Assembly: GCA_938010425.1 (NCBI GenBank)
Contig: CALLUO010000020.1
Span: forward strand, 1 to 61,294
Source: an uncultured Elioraea sp.
GTDB taxonomy: Bacteria > Pseudomonadota > Alphaproteobacteria > Acetobacterales > Acetobacteraceae
DNA: 61,294 nucleotides
Direction: 5' to 3'
The notes beneath the pieces were generated by a model that saw only the letters and a list, made by a program, of their open reading frames with translations, was not told the origin of the DNA and did not search any database. Position 1 is the stretch's first letter. Every line of letters starts with the position of its first letter. This document shows positions 1-8,362 of the stretch, piece by piece. The position numbers and the translations under genes were made by a program.

Positions 1-142
1 TACAAAATAAGACAAGGCGCAACTTTTGGCAAGCTCTGCGGAGGGGCGCACAGCACACCAACGCCAAGACTCGTGCACCCCCTTCGCGCAGCACGCGCTA
101 CAACACTCGCACCCTAGCGCCAAACCCAGGAAACACCGCGCC

Positions 143-2383
143 ATGCTGCCCCCCGCCAACACGGCTTTCAGAAATCCGGAAGCGAAGCAGACCGTTAGCC
201 CCGATGGGCCGCGCGTGCTTCACCTCTACCGGCGCTTCCATCCCGACTACACGGGGGACGGGATCTACTTCTCCCGTCTCATCCCGCTCATCGCCGCCCA
301 CGGCACAACCGGCGATGTGCTCGTCTACGAAACGCCACCGCCCAACGGCGTGGCCACCCTCCGCCACGACGGCTTGACCGTGCACTATCTCGCTGCGCGC
401 CAGCAGCCCACCCCCTTCACCTTGCTACGCTGGCTGGTCGCTGCCCGCGACCGTTACGACGTGCTGCACATCCATTCGCATGTCGACCGCACGCTGTTGT
501 CCTACCTTGTCATGCGGCTTCTTGGGTGGCGCGTGCTGTTCCATTGCAGCCTGGACGACAGCCCAACCGACATACTCTTAGGCTATCGCCCGCTTTACCG
601 CCCCCTCGTGCGCCTTCTGTTCAGCGCCATCGACCGTTTCGTCGTGATCAGCCCCTTGCTCCTCCGCCGTTCCCTCGAGACCGTGTCACGCGAGCGCATC
701 GTCTTCCTGCCACAGGGCGCGATCCTGCCAAAGACACTGGGAGACCGTGCCAAACGTTCGGTCACGCGTCGCTCTCTAGGACTGCCCGAGGACGCCGTCA
801 TTTTGCTGAATGTCGGGTCGGTTTCGCGGCGCAAAGGAACGGATTGGCTGATCGAGGTTCTCGGTCGCATCGCCAATCCAAAAGTGATCCTGGTCGTTGT
901 CGGCCCCGTCCTCGAGCAGGACTTCGCCGACGAGGTCCAACGAAAAATCGCCAAGCTCGGCCTCGGCGAGCGTGTCCGCCTGGCCGGCTTTTGCGCGGAC
1001 ACTGCACCTTATTACGAGGCGGCAGACGTGTTCGTCTTCGCCTCCACCGCCGAAGGGTTTGGCAACGTGCTGGTCGAGGCGATGGCGCACGGACTTCCCA
1101 TTGTTATGCGGTTCCTACCCGGGATCGCAGATTTCCTCGTCCAGCCTGGCGAGACTGGGTATCTTGCCGCGACGGAAAGCGAGTTTGCTGCGGCTGTGAC
1201 GGAGCTTGCCGCCGATCCAGGGCGGTGCCACGCCTTCGGTCTGCGAAACCGTCGCTTTGCTGAACGCAACTTCAACCTCGAGGACATGGGGCGCGGCTAC
1301 GATGCGCTCTACCGCGGCCGCACGGCGCCCCAGGTCGCGCCAGATCTCGACATTCATTTTGCCAAAGACCTCTCACGCGGCCCGACGGCGATCGGGTTGG
1401 TGGAGGTCGAGACGCCTCCGGCCTGGCGGCCTCAGCTCCTGGTCGTTATCGACACCGAAGCCGCCTTCGAGTGGGACAAAGGCACCTACACCGACATCGG
1501 CGACACCGCGCCGACGCGGGCGCTCACGCAGGGGCTCGACGTATTCCGCCGGCACGGCATTCGCCCCACCCTGGTGGTCGACCAGCCCGTCGCAACCAAT
1601 GCGGACAGTGCCGCGGTGATCCGAGCCCTCGCGGCAGAGGGTTGCGAAATCGGCGCCCACCTGCACCCTTGGAGTTCGCCGCCCACCGTCGAGCCGCGCG
1701 ATGAGTGGCACTCTTTTTCGGGCAATCTTGGGCCGCCGCTTGAGCGCGCCAAGCTCGCCGCCTTGACCGAGCATGTTGCAGCCCTGATCGGCCGTGCCCC
1801 GCTTATCTTCAAGGCCGGCCGCTACGGCCTGTCGGCGAACACCGTAGCCGCGATCGCCGGCTTGGGCTATCGAATCGACTGTTCCATCTGCCCGGCTTAC
1901 GACTATAGCCGCATCGGCGGGCCCGATTTCACCCGCTTCTCCGCCCGGCCCGGCTGGTTCCTCGGCTCAAGCGCACCGATCCTCTCGCTGCCGACCACGG
2001 CGGGACGCATGGGCTGGCTCTCCCGCTTCGCCGAAGGCAGCACGCTCTCACACCAGCGCCGGATCGGCCGCCTTGCCGCCCGGCTCAACGCCCTCTATCC
2101 CGTCCGACTATCGCCTGAAGGCGTCTCGCTCAAGGAAATGCGCCGGCTCACCCGCCAGCTGCACGCGAGGGGGATTCGGGTGTTCACCCTCTCCCTGCAC
2201 AGCCCCTCGTTGAGCCCAGGCTACACGCCCTACGCACGTACGCAAGCCGAGCGCGATGCGCTGGTGGCGCGTATCGACGCCTATCTCGAGTGGTTCCTCG
2301 GTCCCTTCGGCGGGGAGGCGACCACCCCCTCCACGCTGCATGCCAAACTGTCGCGCGAGGTGCCCCCGCCGGCTGCTCCCTGA
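143..2383 (+). CDS. Glycosyltransferase family 4 fused to NodB-like polysaccharide deacetylase
   Basis: A protein of about 746 residues with two enzyme modules. Residues ~20-395 resemble a GT-B retaining glycosyltransferase (GT4): an N-terminal strand that runs into a 'YTGDGIYFSRL' segment, and the family's E-x7-E sugar-nucleotide motif seen as EGFGNVLVEAMAHGLP near residue 304. From ~430 to the end comes a polysaccharide-deacetylase-like domain with an acidic motif (VIDTEAAFEW), a histidine motif (GAHLHPW, ~503) and a conserved FKAGRYG segment. It probably acts on a cell-surface or exopolysaccharide: one half adds a sugar, the other removes an acyl group or acts on the glycan. No signal peptide is visible, so it is likely cytoplasmic. 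The ATG at 143 is preferred over an in-frame TTG at 26 because the extra 39 residues look like noncoding composition. Upstream partners lie outside the window. Confidence 0.85.
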   Translation: MLPPANTAFRNPEAKQTVSPDGPRVLHLYRRFHPDYTGDGIYFSRLIPLIAAHGTTGDVLVYETPPPNGVATLRHDGLTVHYLAARQQPTPFTLLRWLVAARDRYDVLHIHSHVDRTLLSYLVMRLLGWRVLFHCSLDDSPTDILLGYRPLYRPLVRLLFSAIDRFVVISPLLLRRSLETVSRERIVFLPQGAILPKTLGDRAKRSVTRRSLGLPEDAVILLNVGSVSRRKGTDWLIEVLGRIANPKVILVVVGPVLEQDFADEVQRKIAKLGLGERVRLAGFCADTAPYYEAADVFVFASTAEGFGNVLVEAMAHGLPIVMRFLPGIADFLVQPGETGYLAATESEFAAAVTELAADPGRCHAFGLRNRRFAERNFNLEDMGRGYDALYRGRTAPQVAPDLDIHFAKDLSRGPTAIGLVEVETPPAWRPQLLVVIDTEAAFEWDKGTYTDIGDTAPTRALTQGLDVFRRHGIRPTLVVDQPVATNADSAAVIRALAAEGCEIGAHLHPWSSPPTVEPRDEWHSFSGNLGPPLERAKLAALTEHVAALIGRAPLIFKAGRYGLSANTVAAIAGLGYRIDCSICPAYDYSRIGGPDFTRFSARPGWFLGSSAPILSLPTTAGRMGWLSRFAEGSTLSHQRRIGRLAARLNALYPVRLSPEGVSLKEMRRLTRQLHARGIRVFTLSLHSPSLSPGYTPYARTQAERDALVARIDAYLEWFLGPFGGEATTPSTLHAKLSREVPPPAAP

Positions 2384-2406
2384 AAAGCGAAGACCGGCCA
2401 AGTGCA

Positions 2407-2493
2407 TGGTGCGGGCGGTCGGGGTCGAACCGACATGACCTTGCGGTCACCGGATTTTGAGTCCGGCGCGTCTGCCAATTCCGCCACGCCCGC
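2407..2493 (-). tRNA. tRNA-Leu (anticodon CAA)
   Basis: The minus strand folds into a class II tRNA. The 7-bp acceptor stem is GCGGGCG/CGCCCGC, the D-arm contains TTGG, and the anticodon stem CCGGA/TCCGG holds the loop CTCAAAA, giving anticodon CAA. A long variable arm (TGACC-GCAA-GGTCA) and a T-arm with TTCGACC follow. The 3' CCA is encoded. It reads UUG leucine codons. No integrase or repeat flanks it, so there is no sign that it serves as an attachment site here. Confidence 0.96.
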
Positions 2494-2546
2494 GCCTCGC
2501 TTCTCTTCTATAGCTGAGGACCACGCCGCCGCCCACACCCTCCCGC

Positions 2547-3527
2547 TTACCCGATCGGCGGGGGGGCGAAGCGGGCCAGGCGCACCGCTGTATGGCCGCG
2601 GCAGGTGCGCAAACTCGGCATCACCAGCAGGCAGTCATCGTGCGGGGTGCGAATCTCCTCCGCTCCATCCAATGCAATCAGCGTGTTGCGCGCGGGGATG
2701 ATGTCGCCGCCCCGGAACGGCTGAACGAACGCGAAATCTGAGGTGCGCGCTGTCACCGTACGCGTGACCTCGGCGTAACGCACCGCCGGTTGAGGCGATA
2801 CCTCGGCCGCGGGACACACCCGGCCTGCAGCCTCGCGGTCGATGACGCCCAGCCGAGCGAGCAGCCGCGCTGCGGTCAGCGCCATCATCTGTTCAGTTCC
2901 CGCCACCCAGTGTTGGCCAGCCTCGACCAGGACCGCCACCTTCGGGCTCTTCGGATCGGCAAAAGGGCCGTAATCGATCAGACGCCGCCCGCCCGCGTGC
3001 CCCTCGTCCCCGACAACGAGGATGGGCACGCCAAGGCGCACCGCGAAGCGACGCGCTTTGGCCACCGGGCCGGCGATCAACAGAGGATCCCCCTCCCACA
3101 ACATCGAGTGCAGGTCGAGCAGAACGTCGACCGTGTCGATCAAAGGCCGAAGAGCGCGCGCGCGCCGGCGCTCGGCGGTGTTGACAGGGCCAGCGAGCGC
3201 CTCCTCCGACCATACCCGGTTCATGTCCTCGTCCACGTAGCGGCTTGCCGTCGGTTTTGCCGGGTCGAAGCGGGCGAAGGCATCGAGATTGGCAAAGATC
3301 AGGCTCAGCCGTCCGGCACAGGGGCGAAGCCCTAGCCCAAGCAGCCGCGCGAGAAGGCGCGCCCCCGCGATCTCGTTGCCATGCACGAGCGCAACCAGGG
3401 CGACGTGCGGGCCAGGAGCGTCGGCTGCGAAGCTCCAGACGCCAGGCAAGCCAATATTGCCGACAAGCCAAGGTGCGAGGTCAGGAGCCGGGATCTCGAC
3501 CCGGCGCGGCGGCTGGTGGCCAACCAT
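2547..3527 (-). CDS. Succinylglutamate desuccinylase/aspartoacylase family hydrolase
   Basis: A protein of about 326 residues of the AstE/AspA zinc amidohydrolase family (M14-like). Visible hallmarks are the first zinc-ligand motif VHGNEIAGA, a DEDMNRVW segment typical of AstE relatives, and LLDLHSM supplying the next histidine ligand. These enzymes cleave N-acyl groups from amino-acid derivatives; the substrate here is not predictable. I start at the ATG at 3527, 22 bases after argE ends; an upstream in-frame start at 3602 would run into argE. It is probably co-transcribed with argE, making a pair of N-acyl-amino-acid hydrolases. Assigning it strictly as AstE of arginine succinyltransferase catabolism is not justified because no astABCD genes are present. 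Confidence 0.82.
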   Translation of the reverse strand: MVGHQPPRRVEIPAPDLAPWLVGNIGLPGVWSFAADAPGPHVALVALVHGNEIAGARLLARLLGLGLRPCAGRLSLIFANLDAFARFDPAKPTASRYVDEDMNRVWSEEALAGPVNTAERRRARALRPLIDTVDVLLDLHSMLWEGDPLLIAGPVAKARRFAVRLGVPILVVGDEGHAGGRRLIDYGPFADPKSPKVAVLVEAGQHWVAGTEQMMALTAARLLARLGVIDREAAGRVCPAAEVSPQPAVRYAEVTRTVTARTSDFAFVQPFRGGDIIPARNTLIALDGAEEIRTPHDDCLLVMPSLRTCRGHTAVRLARFAPPPIG

Positions 3528-3549
3528 GAGCGGCCGAGGCGAACGCGCC

Positions 3550-4746
3550 TCAAGCGGCGAGCCGGTCGGCGAGACGCTCGAGGAACCGCCCACAGGCGAC
3601 AAGCTCGCTCTCCGCTATCCACTCGTCCGGCGTGTGCGCCTGGGCGATGTCGCCAGGCCCGCAGATGATCGCCGGCATGCCGGCCGCCTCATACACGCCA
3701 CCCTCCGTGCCATAGGACACTCGGCCGGTCTCATTTGCCCCCGTCAGCCCGCGGACCATCTCCGCTAAAGGATGGTCCTCGGCAAGATCCATCCCCGGTA
3801 GCAGCGGATTGGTCTCGAACAGGATGGCCGCCTCTGGCGCCACCGCGCGCAAAGGCGGCAGCACCACCTGTTGAGCGTGGGCGCGCAACGCCTCGAGCAA
3901 AGCCAGGGGGTCATCCGTTGGCACGAACCGGTATTCGAACAAAATCTCCGCCTCTTCTGGCACAACGTTGAGCGCAGAGCCTGCCCTGAAAACACCTGCA
4001 TGAATGGTGGTCCAGGGGGGCGTAAATCGCGCATCGTGCGGGCCATCCGCGATACGGCGCGCCTGCTGGCGCACCAGCGCGGATACGATTTCGGCGCCGG
4101 CGTGTAGAGCGTTCGCCGCCCGCTCGGGATGGGCGGAGTGGCCGGTCCGGCCGCGCACCGTGCACCGCACCGAAAGCTTGCCCTTGTGGCCGAGGATCGG
4201 TCGCATCGAAGAGGGCTCGCCAACAATCACCCACTCAGGGCGGACAGGCAGGCGGCTGAGATCGGCAGCCAAAGCGCGCGCGCCGTGGCAGCCAACCTCT
4301 TCGTCGTAGGTGATGAGGAGGTGGATCGGCCGCTTCAGCCCACGCGCGGCGAACATCGGCACGGCGGCGAGACAGGAAGCGACAAACCCTTTCATATCGG
4401 CGGTGCCGCGCCCGTAAAGCCGCCCCCCCTCGCGATGCAGGCGAAACGGGTCGCGCGTCCACGCTTGCCCGTCGACGGGAACAACGTCGACATGACCTGA
4501 CAAGGCGACCCCGGCCCGGTCCTCGGGCCCGATGGTGGCGTAGAGATTGGCTTTTCGCCCCGTCGCGTCGTGGAACAGATGGCAAGCGACACCGTGCTGC
4601 GCCAAATAATCGCGGATAAAGGCGATGCAGGACAGGTTGCTGTTGCGGCTCACCGTGTCAAAGGAAACGAGGCGGTCGAGCAGGGCGATGGCTTCCGCCA
4701 GCCCTCCATTCCCCCCCTCTCCGTACTGATCACCGTTCTCCGTCAT
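3550..4746 (-). CDS. argE: Acetylornithine deacetylase (M20 peptidase family)
   Basis: About 398 residues. It should hydrolyse N-acetylornithine to ornithine in arginine biosynthesis. M20 metallohydrolase landmarks are present in order: a zinc ligand region SGHVDVVP, the GRGTADMKG motif with the bridging aspartate, the catalytic glutamate segment YDEEVGCHG, and a dimerisation domain starting near 'ILGHKGKLSVRC'. Length is normal for ArgE. The start is ambiguous between nearby ATGs (4746, 4752, 4767); I chose the one just before the conserved body. The related DapE and other M20 peptidases cannot be fully excluded, but the tract GRGTADMKGFVA fits ArgE best. The AstE-like gene follows in the same direction. 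Confidence 0.85.
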   Translation of the reverse strand: MTENGDQYGEGGNGGLAEAIALLDRLVSFDTVSRNSNLSCIAFIRDYLAQHGVACHLFHDATGRKANLYATIGPEDRAGVALSGHVDVVPVDGQAWTRDPFRLHREGGRLYGRGTADMKGFVASCLAAVPMFAARGLKRPIHLLITYDEEVGCHGARALAADLSRLPVRPEWVIVGEPSSMRPILGHKGKLSVRCTVRGRTGHSAHPERAANALHAGAEIVSALVRQQARRIADGPHDARFTPPWTTIHAGVFRAGSALNVVPEEAEILFEYRFVPTDDPLALLEALRAHAQQVVLPPLRAVAPEAAILFETNPLLPGMDLAEDHPLAEMVRGLTGANETGRVSYGTEGGVYEAAGMPAIICGPGDIAQAHTPDEWIAESELVACGRFLERLADRLAA

Positions 4747-4786
4747 GGGCATCCTCAGCGCCATCATCGGGCAGCGGACGACGCGG

Positions 4787-5746
4787 TCAACCCGACCGCG
4801 AGTGTGGGGTGCGGCGTCGTGCGAGAGGGTGGTGCTCCACGACAGCCCTCTCGATGCGGCCCTCGGCGAGATGGGTGTAGATCTCGGTGGTCGCGATGTC
4901 GGCATGGCCGAGCAGGATTTGCAGGCTGCGCAGGTCAGCGCCGCGCGCCAGCAAATGGGTGGCGAAAGCGTGACGCAGAACGTGCGGGCTGACCCGGGCG
5001 GGATCGAGCCCGGCAGCTAGCGCAACCTCTTTCAGCAGGAGGGCAAACCCCTGCCGGGTGAGATGGCCAGCGCGGGAGCGCGAGGGGAAGAGGTAACGCT
5101 CGCCCGAACCGCGTGTGGGCCGTGACGCGAGCCGGGCTAACCACGCCTCTACCGCCTGCCGCGCCACTGGCCCGAGTGGCACCAGCCTCTCCTTGCCGCC
5201 CTTGCCGCGAATCAGGATCGCCTCCGCCCCAGGCCGGATCGCGCGCCGCGGCAGCGTGACGAGCTCACTGACCCGCATGCCCGTTGCATACAAGAGTTCA
5301 AGCAGCGCGCTTGCGCGCAGACCCTCTTCATCCGGCAAACTCCGCGCTGCTGCGAGCAAGGCCGCCACCTCGCCCTCGCTCAGCACCTTGGGCAGAGGGC
5401 GACCGGGCCTTGGGCGGTCAAGAGTGTCGGTCGGATCGTCGGTACGCACCCCCTCGCGGACGAGGTATAGGTAAAACTGGCGCAACGCGGACAGGCGGCG
5501 CACCGCTGTGCGCGCAGCCACCCCCCCCGCATGCAGCGTTTGCAGATAGGCGCGCAGATCCGCGCTCGACGCCGCCAGCAGCGGCACCCGACGGCCGCTG
5601 CAAAAGCGGGCGAAGTCGAGAAGATCAGACCGGTAGGCGGAGAGCGTGTTGCGCGAGGCCCCGCGCTCGGCGGCCATCATTTCGAGAAAGGCTTCAAGCT
5701 GACGGAGGCCCGCCGGTTGCGGAGAATCGTCCGGTATCGCGCTCAT
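4787..5746 (-). CDS. xerD: Site-specific tyrosine recombinase XerD
   Basis: 319 residues, typical for Xer recombinases, which resolve chromosome dimers at dif with XerC and FtsK. An N-terminal core-binding SAM-like domain (about residues 12-95) precedes the catalytic domain. All catalytic residues are visible: Arg in ATGMRVSEL, Lys in GKGGKERLVPL, His and Arg in SPHVLRHAFATHLL, His in ILLGHADIATT and the nucleophile Tyr in EIYTHL. The same reading frame stays open upstream for more than 2 kb, but that is the antisense of aroKB; the true start is the ATG at 5746, which overlaps the stop of a small upstream gene as ATGA. XerD rather than XerC is inferred from the alphaproteobacterial xerD/aroK neighbourhood. 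Confidence 0.93.
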   Translation of the reverse strand: MSAIPDDSPQPAGLRQLEAFLEMMAAERGASRNTLSAYRSDLLDFARFCSGRRVPLLAASSADLRAYLQTLHAGGVAARTAVRRLSALRQFYLYLVREGVRTDDPTDTLDRPRPGRPLPKVLSEGEVAALLAAARSLPDEEGLRASALLELLYATGMRVSELVTLPRRAIRPGAEAILIRGKGGKERLVPLGPVARQAVEAWLARLASRPTRGSGERYLFPSRSRAGHLTRQGFALLLKEVALAAGLDPARVSPHVLRHAFATHLLARGADLRSLQILLGHADIATTEIYTHLAEGRIERAVVEHHPLARRRTPHSRSG

Positions 5747-5883
5747 CGCGGCAGGAACCGGTCGGTCGGCAGCACCTTCTCGACCGCGACCGGGCGCGGC
5801 TGGGGCGGGTGGAAGCCGACCCACAGAACGCCCGCGACGAGGAGGCCGACCAAGACAAGGAGGAGAATGAACCAGAGGCGCAA
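5743..5883 (-). CDS. Small single-pass membrane protein coupled to xerD
   Basis: A 46-residue reading frame starting with TTG. The start is backed by a strong Shine-Dalgarno run (AAGGGGG) about five bases upstream, and the stop overlaps the xerD ATG as ATGA, implying translational coupling. The protein begins with a strongly hydrophobic segment (about residues 3-23, rich in L, V, I and F with one G-V-L-W turn) followed by a proline-rich, charged tail ending DRFLPR. This fits a single-pass membrane microprotein with a short soluble tail. I do not recognise a family. It lies 58 bases from the divergent aroKB start, so both promoters must lie in that gap or overlap the genes. Confidence 0.6.
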   Translation of the reverse strand: MRLWFILLLVLVGLLVAGVLWVGFHPPQPRPVAVEKVLPTDRFLPR

Positions 5884-5941
5884 CCGACCCCCCTTCGCCG
5901 ATCCTGGTGCGGTGCTGCGCGCATGCTAGCCTTTGGTTGCC

Positions 5942-7675
5942 ATGCTGCGGGACATGCTCGCCCCATCTCAGGCCGCACCCGAGTCGCGTGCCGACCAATC
6001 TAGCCCCCGCGACCGTCCAGGCGAACCCCGGGCGGCCGTGGCCGAAGGGCGGTCGATCGTGCTGGTTGGGCTGATGGGGGCGGGCAAAAGCGCGATCGGC
6101 CGTCGCCTCGCCGCACGGCTTGGCCTGCCCTTCGTGGATTCGGATGCCGAAATCGAACGCGCGGCTGGCATGAGCATCCGGGAGATTTTCGACAGGTTCG
6201 GCGAATCCGCCTTCCGCGCCGGCGAACGGCGGGTGATCGCCCGCCTGCTCGCCGGCCCGCAAATCGTGCTTGCCACTGGCGGGGGTGCCTTCATGGACCC
6301 GGAGACGAGGGCCCTGGTGCGCGCACGGGGGCGGTCGGTCTGGCTCAAAGTTGACCTCCCGATTTTGGTGCGGCGCGTGAGCGGCCGCAACGACCGCCCC
6401 TTGCTCGCGGGCGGTGATCCGGCCTCGGTCCTCGCGGACCTCGCGCAGAAGCGCGATCCCGTCTATGCCGAGGCGGACGTGATCGTATCCTGCCGCGACG
6501 AGGCCCCTGAACAGACGACCAACCGCGTGCTGCATGCCCTTCTCGCCTATCGCCCGCCGCGACGCGTGCGCGTGCCGCTCGCCGACCGGGCGTATGACGT
6601 CATCATCGGAGCCGGTATTGCCGCCCGCGCTGGGGCGCATCTCGCACCCGTGCTGCCGTCGCGTCGCGTCGTCCTCGTCGCTGATGAGACGGTCTGGCGT
6701 CTGCACGGGGAAAAGGTGGAAGCAGGCCTGGCAGAGACCGGGTTTTCCGGGCGAGCGCTTCTGGTTCCGCCTGGTGAGGGGGCGAAGTGCTTCGCCGCCT
6801 TCCAAGACCTGATCGAGCGCATGCTGGCGGGAGGGATCGACCGCAGGACAGGCGTGATCGCTTTCGGCGGCGGCGTTATCGGCGATCTCGCTGGATTTGC
6901 CGCCGCCGTAGCTTTGCGCGGGCTGCCTTTCGCCCAGGTGCCGACCACACTGCTCGCCCAGGTGGACTCTTCTGTCGGCGGCAAGACTGGCATCAACACG
7001 GCGCATGGCAAGAACCTGGTCGGCGCCTTTCACCAGCCCCGCGCCGTGCTTTGCGACACCGCGCTTCTGGCCACCTTGCCGGTCCGAGAACTGCGCGCCG
7101 GCTATGCCGAGGTGGCAAAGTACGGGCTGATCGACGATGAGCCGTTTTTCGCGTGGTGCGAAGCGAACGGGCCAGCGGTGGTGGCCGGCGAGGCCGAAGC
7201 CCTGGCGGAGGCAGTGGCGCGGTCGGTAGCGGCAAAAGCGCGCGTGGTGGCGGCAGACGAGCGCGAGGAGGTGGCTGAAGGCGGCCGTGCTCTGCTCAAT
7301 CTTGGGCACACGTTTGCCCACGCTTTCGAGGCCGAAACGGGCTACGACGGCGCGGTTTTGCTCCATGGCGAGGCCGTCGCGCTCGGCATCGCGCTCGCCT
7401 TCCGCTTCTCCGCGCGGCTTGGGCTGTGCGAGGAGAAAGACGCTCTGCGCGTTGCGTCCCATTTCGCCGCGGTTGGCCTGCCCGTGCGGCTTTCCGACAC
7501 GGGGCGCAGGTGGGACGCGGAGAGGCTGGTTGCGCGCATGCGGCGGGACAAGAAGGCGACGGGCGGAACCCTGACCTTCGTGCTCGCCCGCGGCGTAGGC
7601 CAGGCCTTCGTTGCCCGCGATGTGGCGGAGGACGATCTGCGTGGATTTTTGCGCGAAGAAGGGGCAAGCGCGTGA
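5942..7675 (+). CDS. aroKB: Bifunctional shikimate kinase / 3-dehydroquinate synthase
   Basis: A natural fusion of about 577 residues joining two shikimate-pathway enzymes. Residues ~30-200 are shikimate kinase: P-loop GLMGAGKS (~42), the DSDAEIE substrate site, and TGGGAF, with the lid segment GRNDRPLL. From ~205 onward is 3-dehydroquinate synthase (AroB): NAD-binding [12 protein letters not shown] (~310), [13 protein letters not shown], and metal ligands in [12 protein letters not shown] and LHGEAVALG. AroB makes 3-dehydroquinate from DAHP; AroK phosphorylates shikimate, a non-consecutive step. The ATG at 5942 is chosen; a TTG three codons earlier is possible. A DUF2889 gene follows 39 bases downstream, probably in the same operon. 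Confidence 0.95.
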   Translation: MLRDMLAPSQAAPESRADQSSPRDRPGEPRAAVAEGRSIVLVGLMGAGKSAIGRRLAARLGLPFVDSDAEIERAAGMSIREIFDRFGESAFRAGERRVIARLLAGPQIVLATGGGAFMDPETRALVRARGRSVWLKVDLPILVRRVSGRNDRPLLAGGDPASVLADLAQKRDPVYAEADVIVSCRDEAPEQTTNRVLHALLAYRPPRRVRVPLADRAYDVIIGAGIAARAGAHLAPVLPSRRVVLVADETVWRLHGEKVEAGLAETGFSGRALLVPPGEGAKCFAAFQDLIERMLAGGIDRRTGVIAFGGGVIGDLAGFAAAVALRGLPFAQVPTTLLAQVDSSVGGKTGINTAHGKNLVGAFHQPRAVLCDTALLATLPVRELRAGYAEVAKYGLIDDEPFFAWCEANGPAVVAGEAEALAEAVARSVAAKARVVAADEREEVAEGGRALLNLGHTFAHAFEAETGYDGAVLLHGEAVALGIALAFRFSARLGLCEEKDALRVASHFAAVGLPVRLSDTGRRWDAERLVARMRRDKKATGGTLTFVLARGVGQAFVARDVAEDDLRGFLREEGASA

Positions 7676-7714
7676 GAGAGAGCGCGCCACATTTTGCCCG
7701 AGGCTGAGGGAATT

Positions 7715-8362
7715 GTGCCGCTGAGCCCACCGCCCCCGCGCGAGAAGCTGCACACGCGCACCCTCGTGATCGAGGGCTATCGCCGCGCGGATGGCTTGTT
7801 CGACATCGAGGCGCGGCTGACCGACACCAAGAGCTATGGCTTCGCCAACGCGGATCGGGGCCGCATCGAGGCGGGCGAGCCGCTGCATGGGATGCTGATG
7901 CGCCTGACCATCGATGCCGAGATGCGGGTTGTTGCGTGTGAGGCGAACACGGAATTCGCCCCCTACGCGATCTGCCCAGCGATCACGCCGAACTTCGCTG
8001 CCCTGGCTGGTCTCAGGATCGGGCCGGGGTGGATGCGCGCGGTTCGCGATCGGGTGGGTGGGGTGAAGGGCTGCACACACCTGGTCGAGTTGCTCGGTCC
8101 GATGGCCACGGTGGCGTTCCAGACCCTGATCGTGCTCCGCCGTGAGGTGACGGAGGACGAGTCGCGCCCGCCGGCGCTGCTGAACACCTGCCACGCCTAT
8201 GCTGCGGACAGCCCTGTGGTGGCGCGGCGCTGGCCACGCTTGGCTCAGGCGGCCCGAGCGGCCTTGCCGGGAGGGCAGGGGCAGACCCAGGAGGTGTTGG
8301 AGGGAAGCGCGGACGAGAACCCACGCGATGGGCGGGCGGCGGAGGGGACGGCGAATCGGTGA
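7715..8362 (+). CDS. DUF2889 domain protein
   Basis: About 215 residues matching the DUF2889 family: HTRTLVIEGYRRADGLFDIE near the start, then DTKSYGFANADRG, an R-L-T-I-D strand and the strongly conserved VGGVKGCTHLVELLGPMAT segment. The GTG start at 7715 has a GAGGG ribosome-binding site; an in-frame TTG at 7694 is the alternative. The function of the family is not known. It lies 39 bases after aroKB in the same direction. The C-terminal ~45 residues are low-complexity (Q, E, D, G rich) and unlikely to be folded. Confidence 0.82.
   Translation: MPLSPPPPREKLHTRTLVIEGYRRADGLFDIEARLTDTKSYGFANADRGRIEAGEPLHGMLMRLTIDAEMRVVACEANTEFAPYAICPAITPNFAALAGLRIGPGWMRAVRDRVGGVKGCTHLVELLGPMATVAFQTLIVLRREVTEDESRPPALLNTCHAYAADSPVVARRWPRLAQAARAALPGGQGQTQEVLEGSADENPRDGRAAEGTANR

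Noticed and set aside
2407-2493. tRNA-Leu as an integration site for a mobile element.
   Set aside because: No integrase, no repeated tRNA end and no change of gene style beside it.
5884-8194. A 1135-codon minus-strand frame that would place XerD at the C-terminus of a giant protein.
   Set aside because: The upstream two-thirds is antisense to aroKB and DUF2889 and has no domain; xerD starts at 5746.
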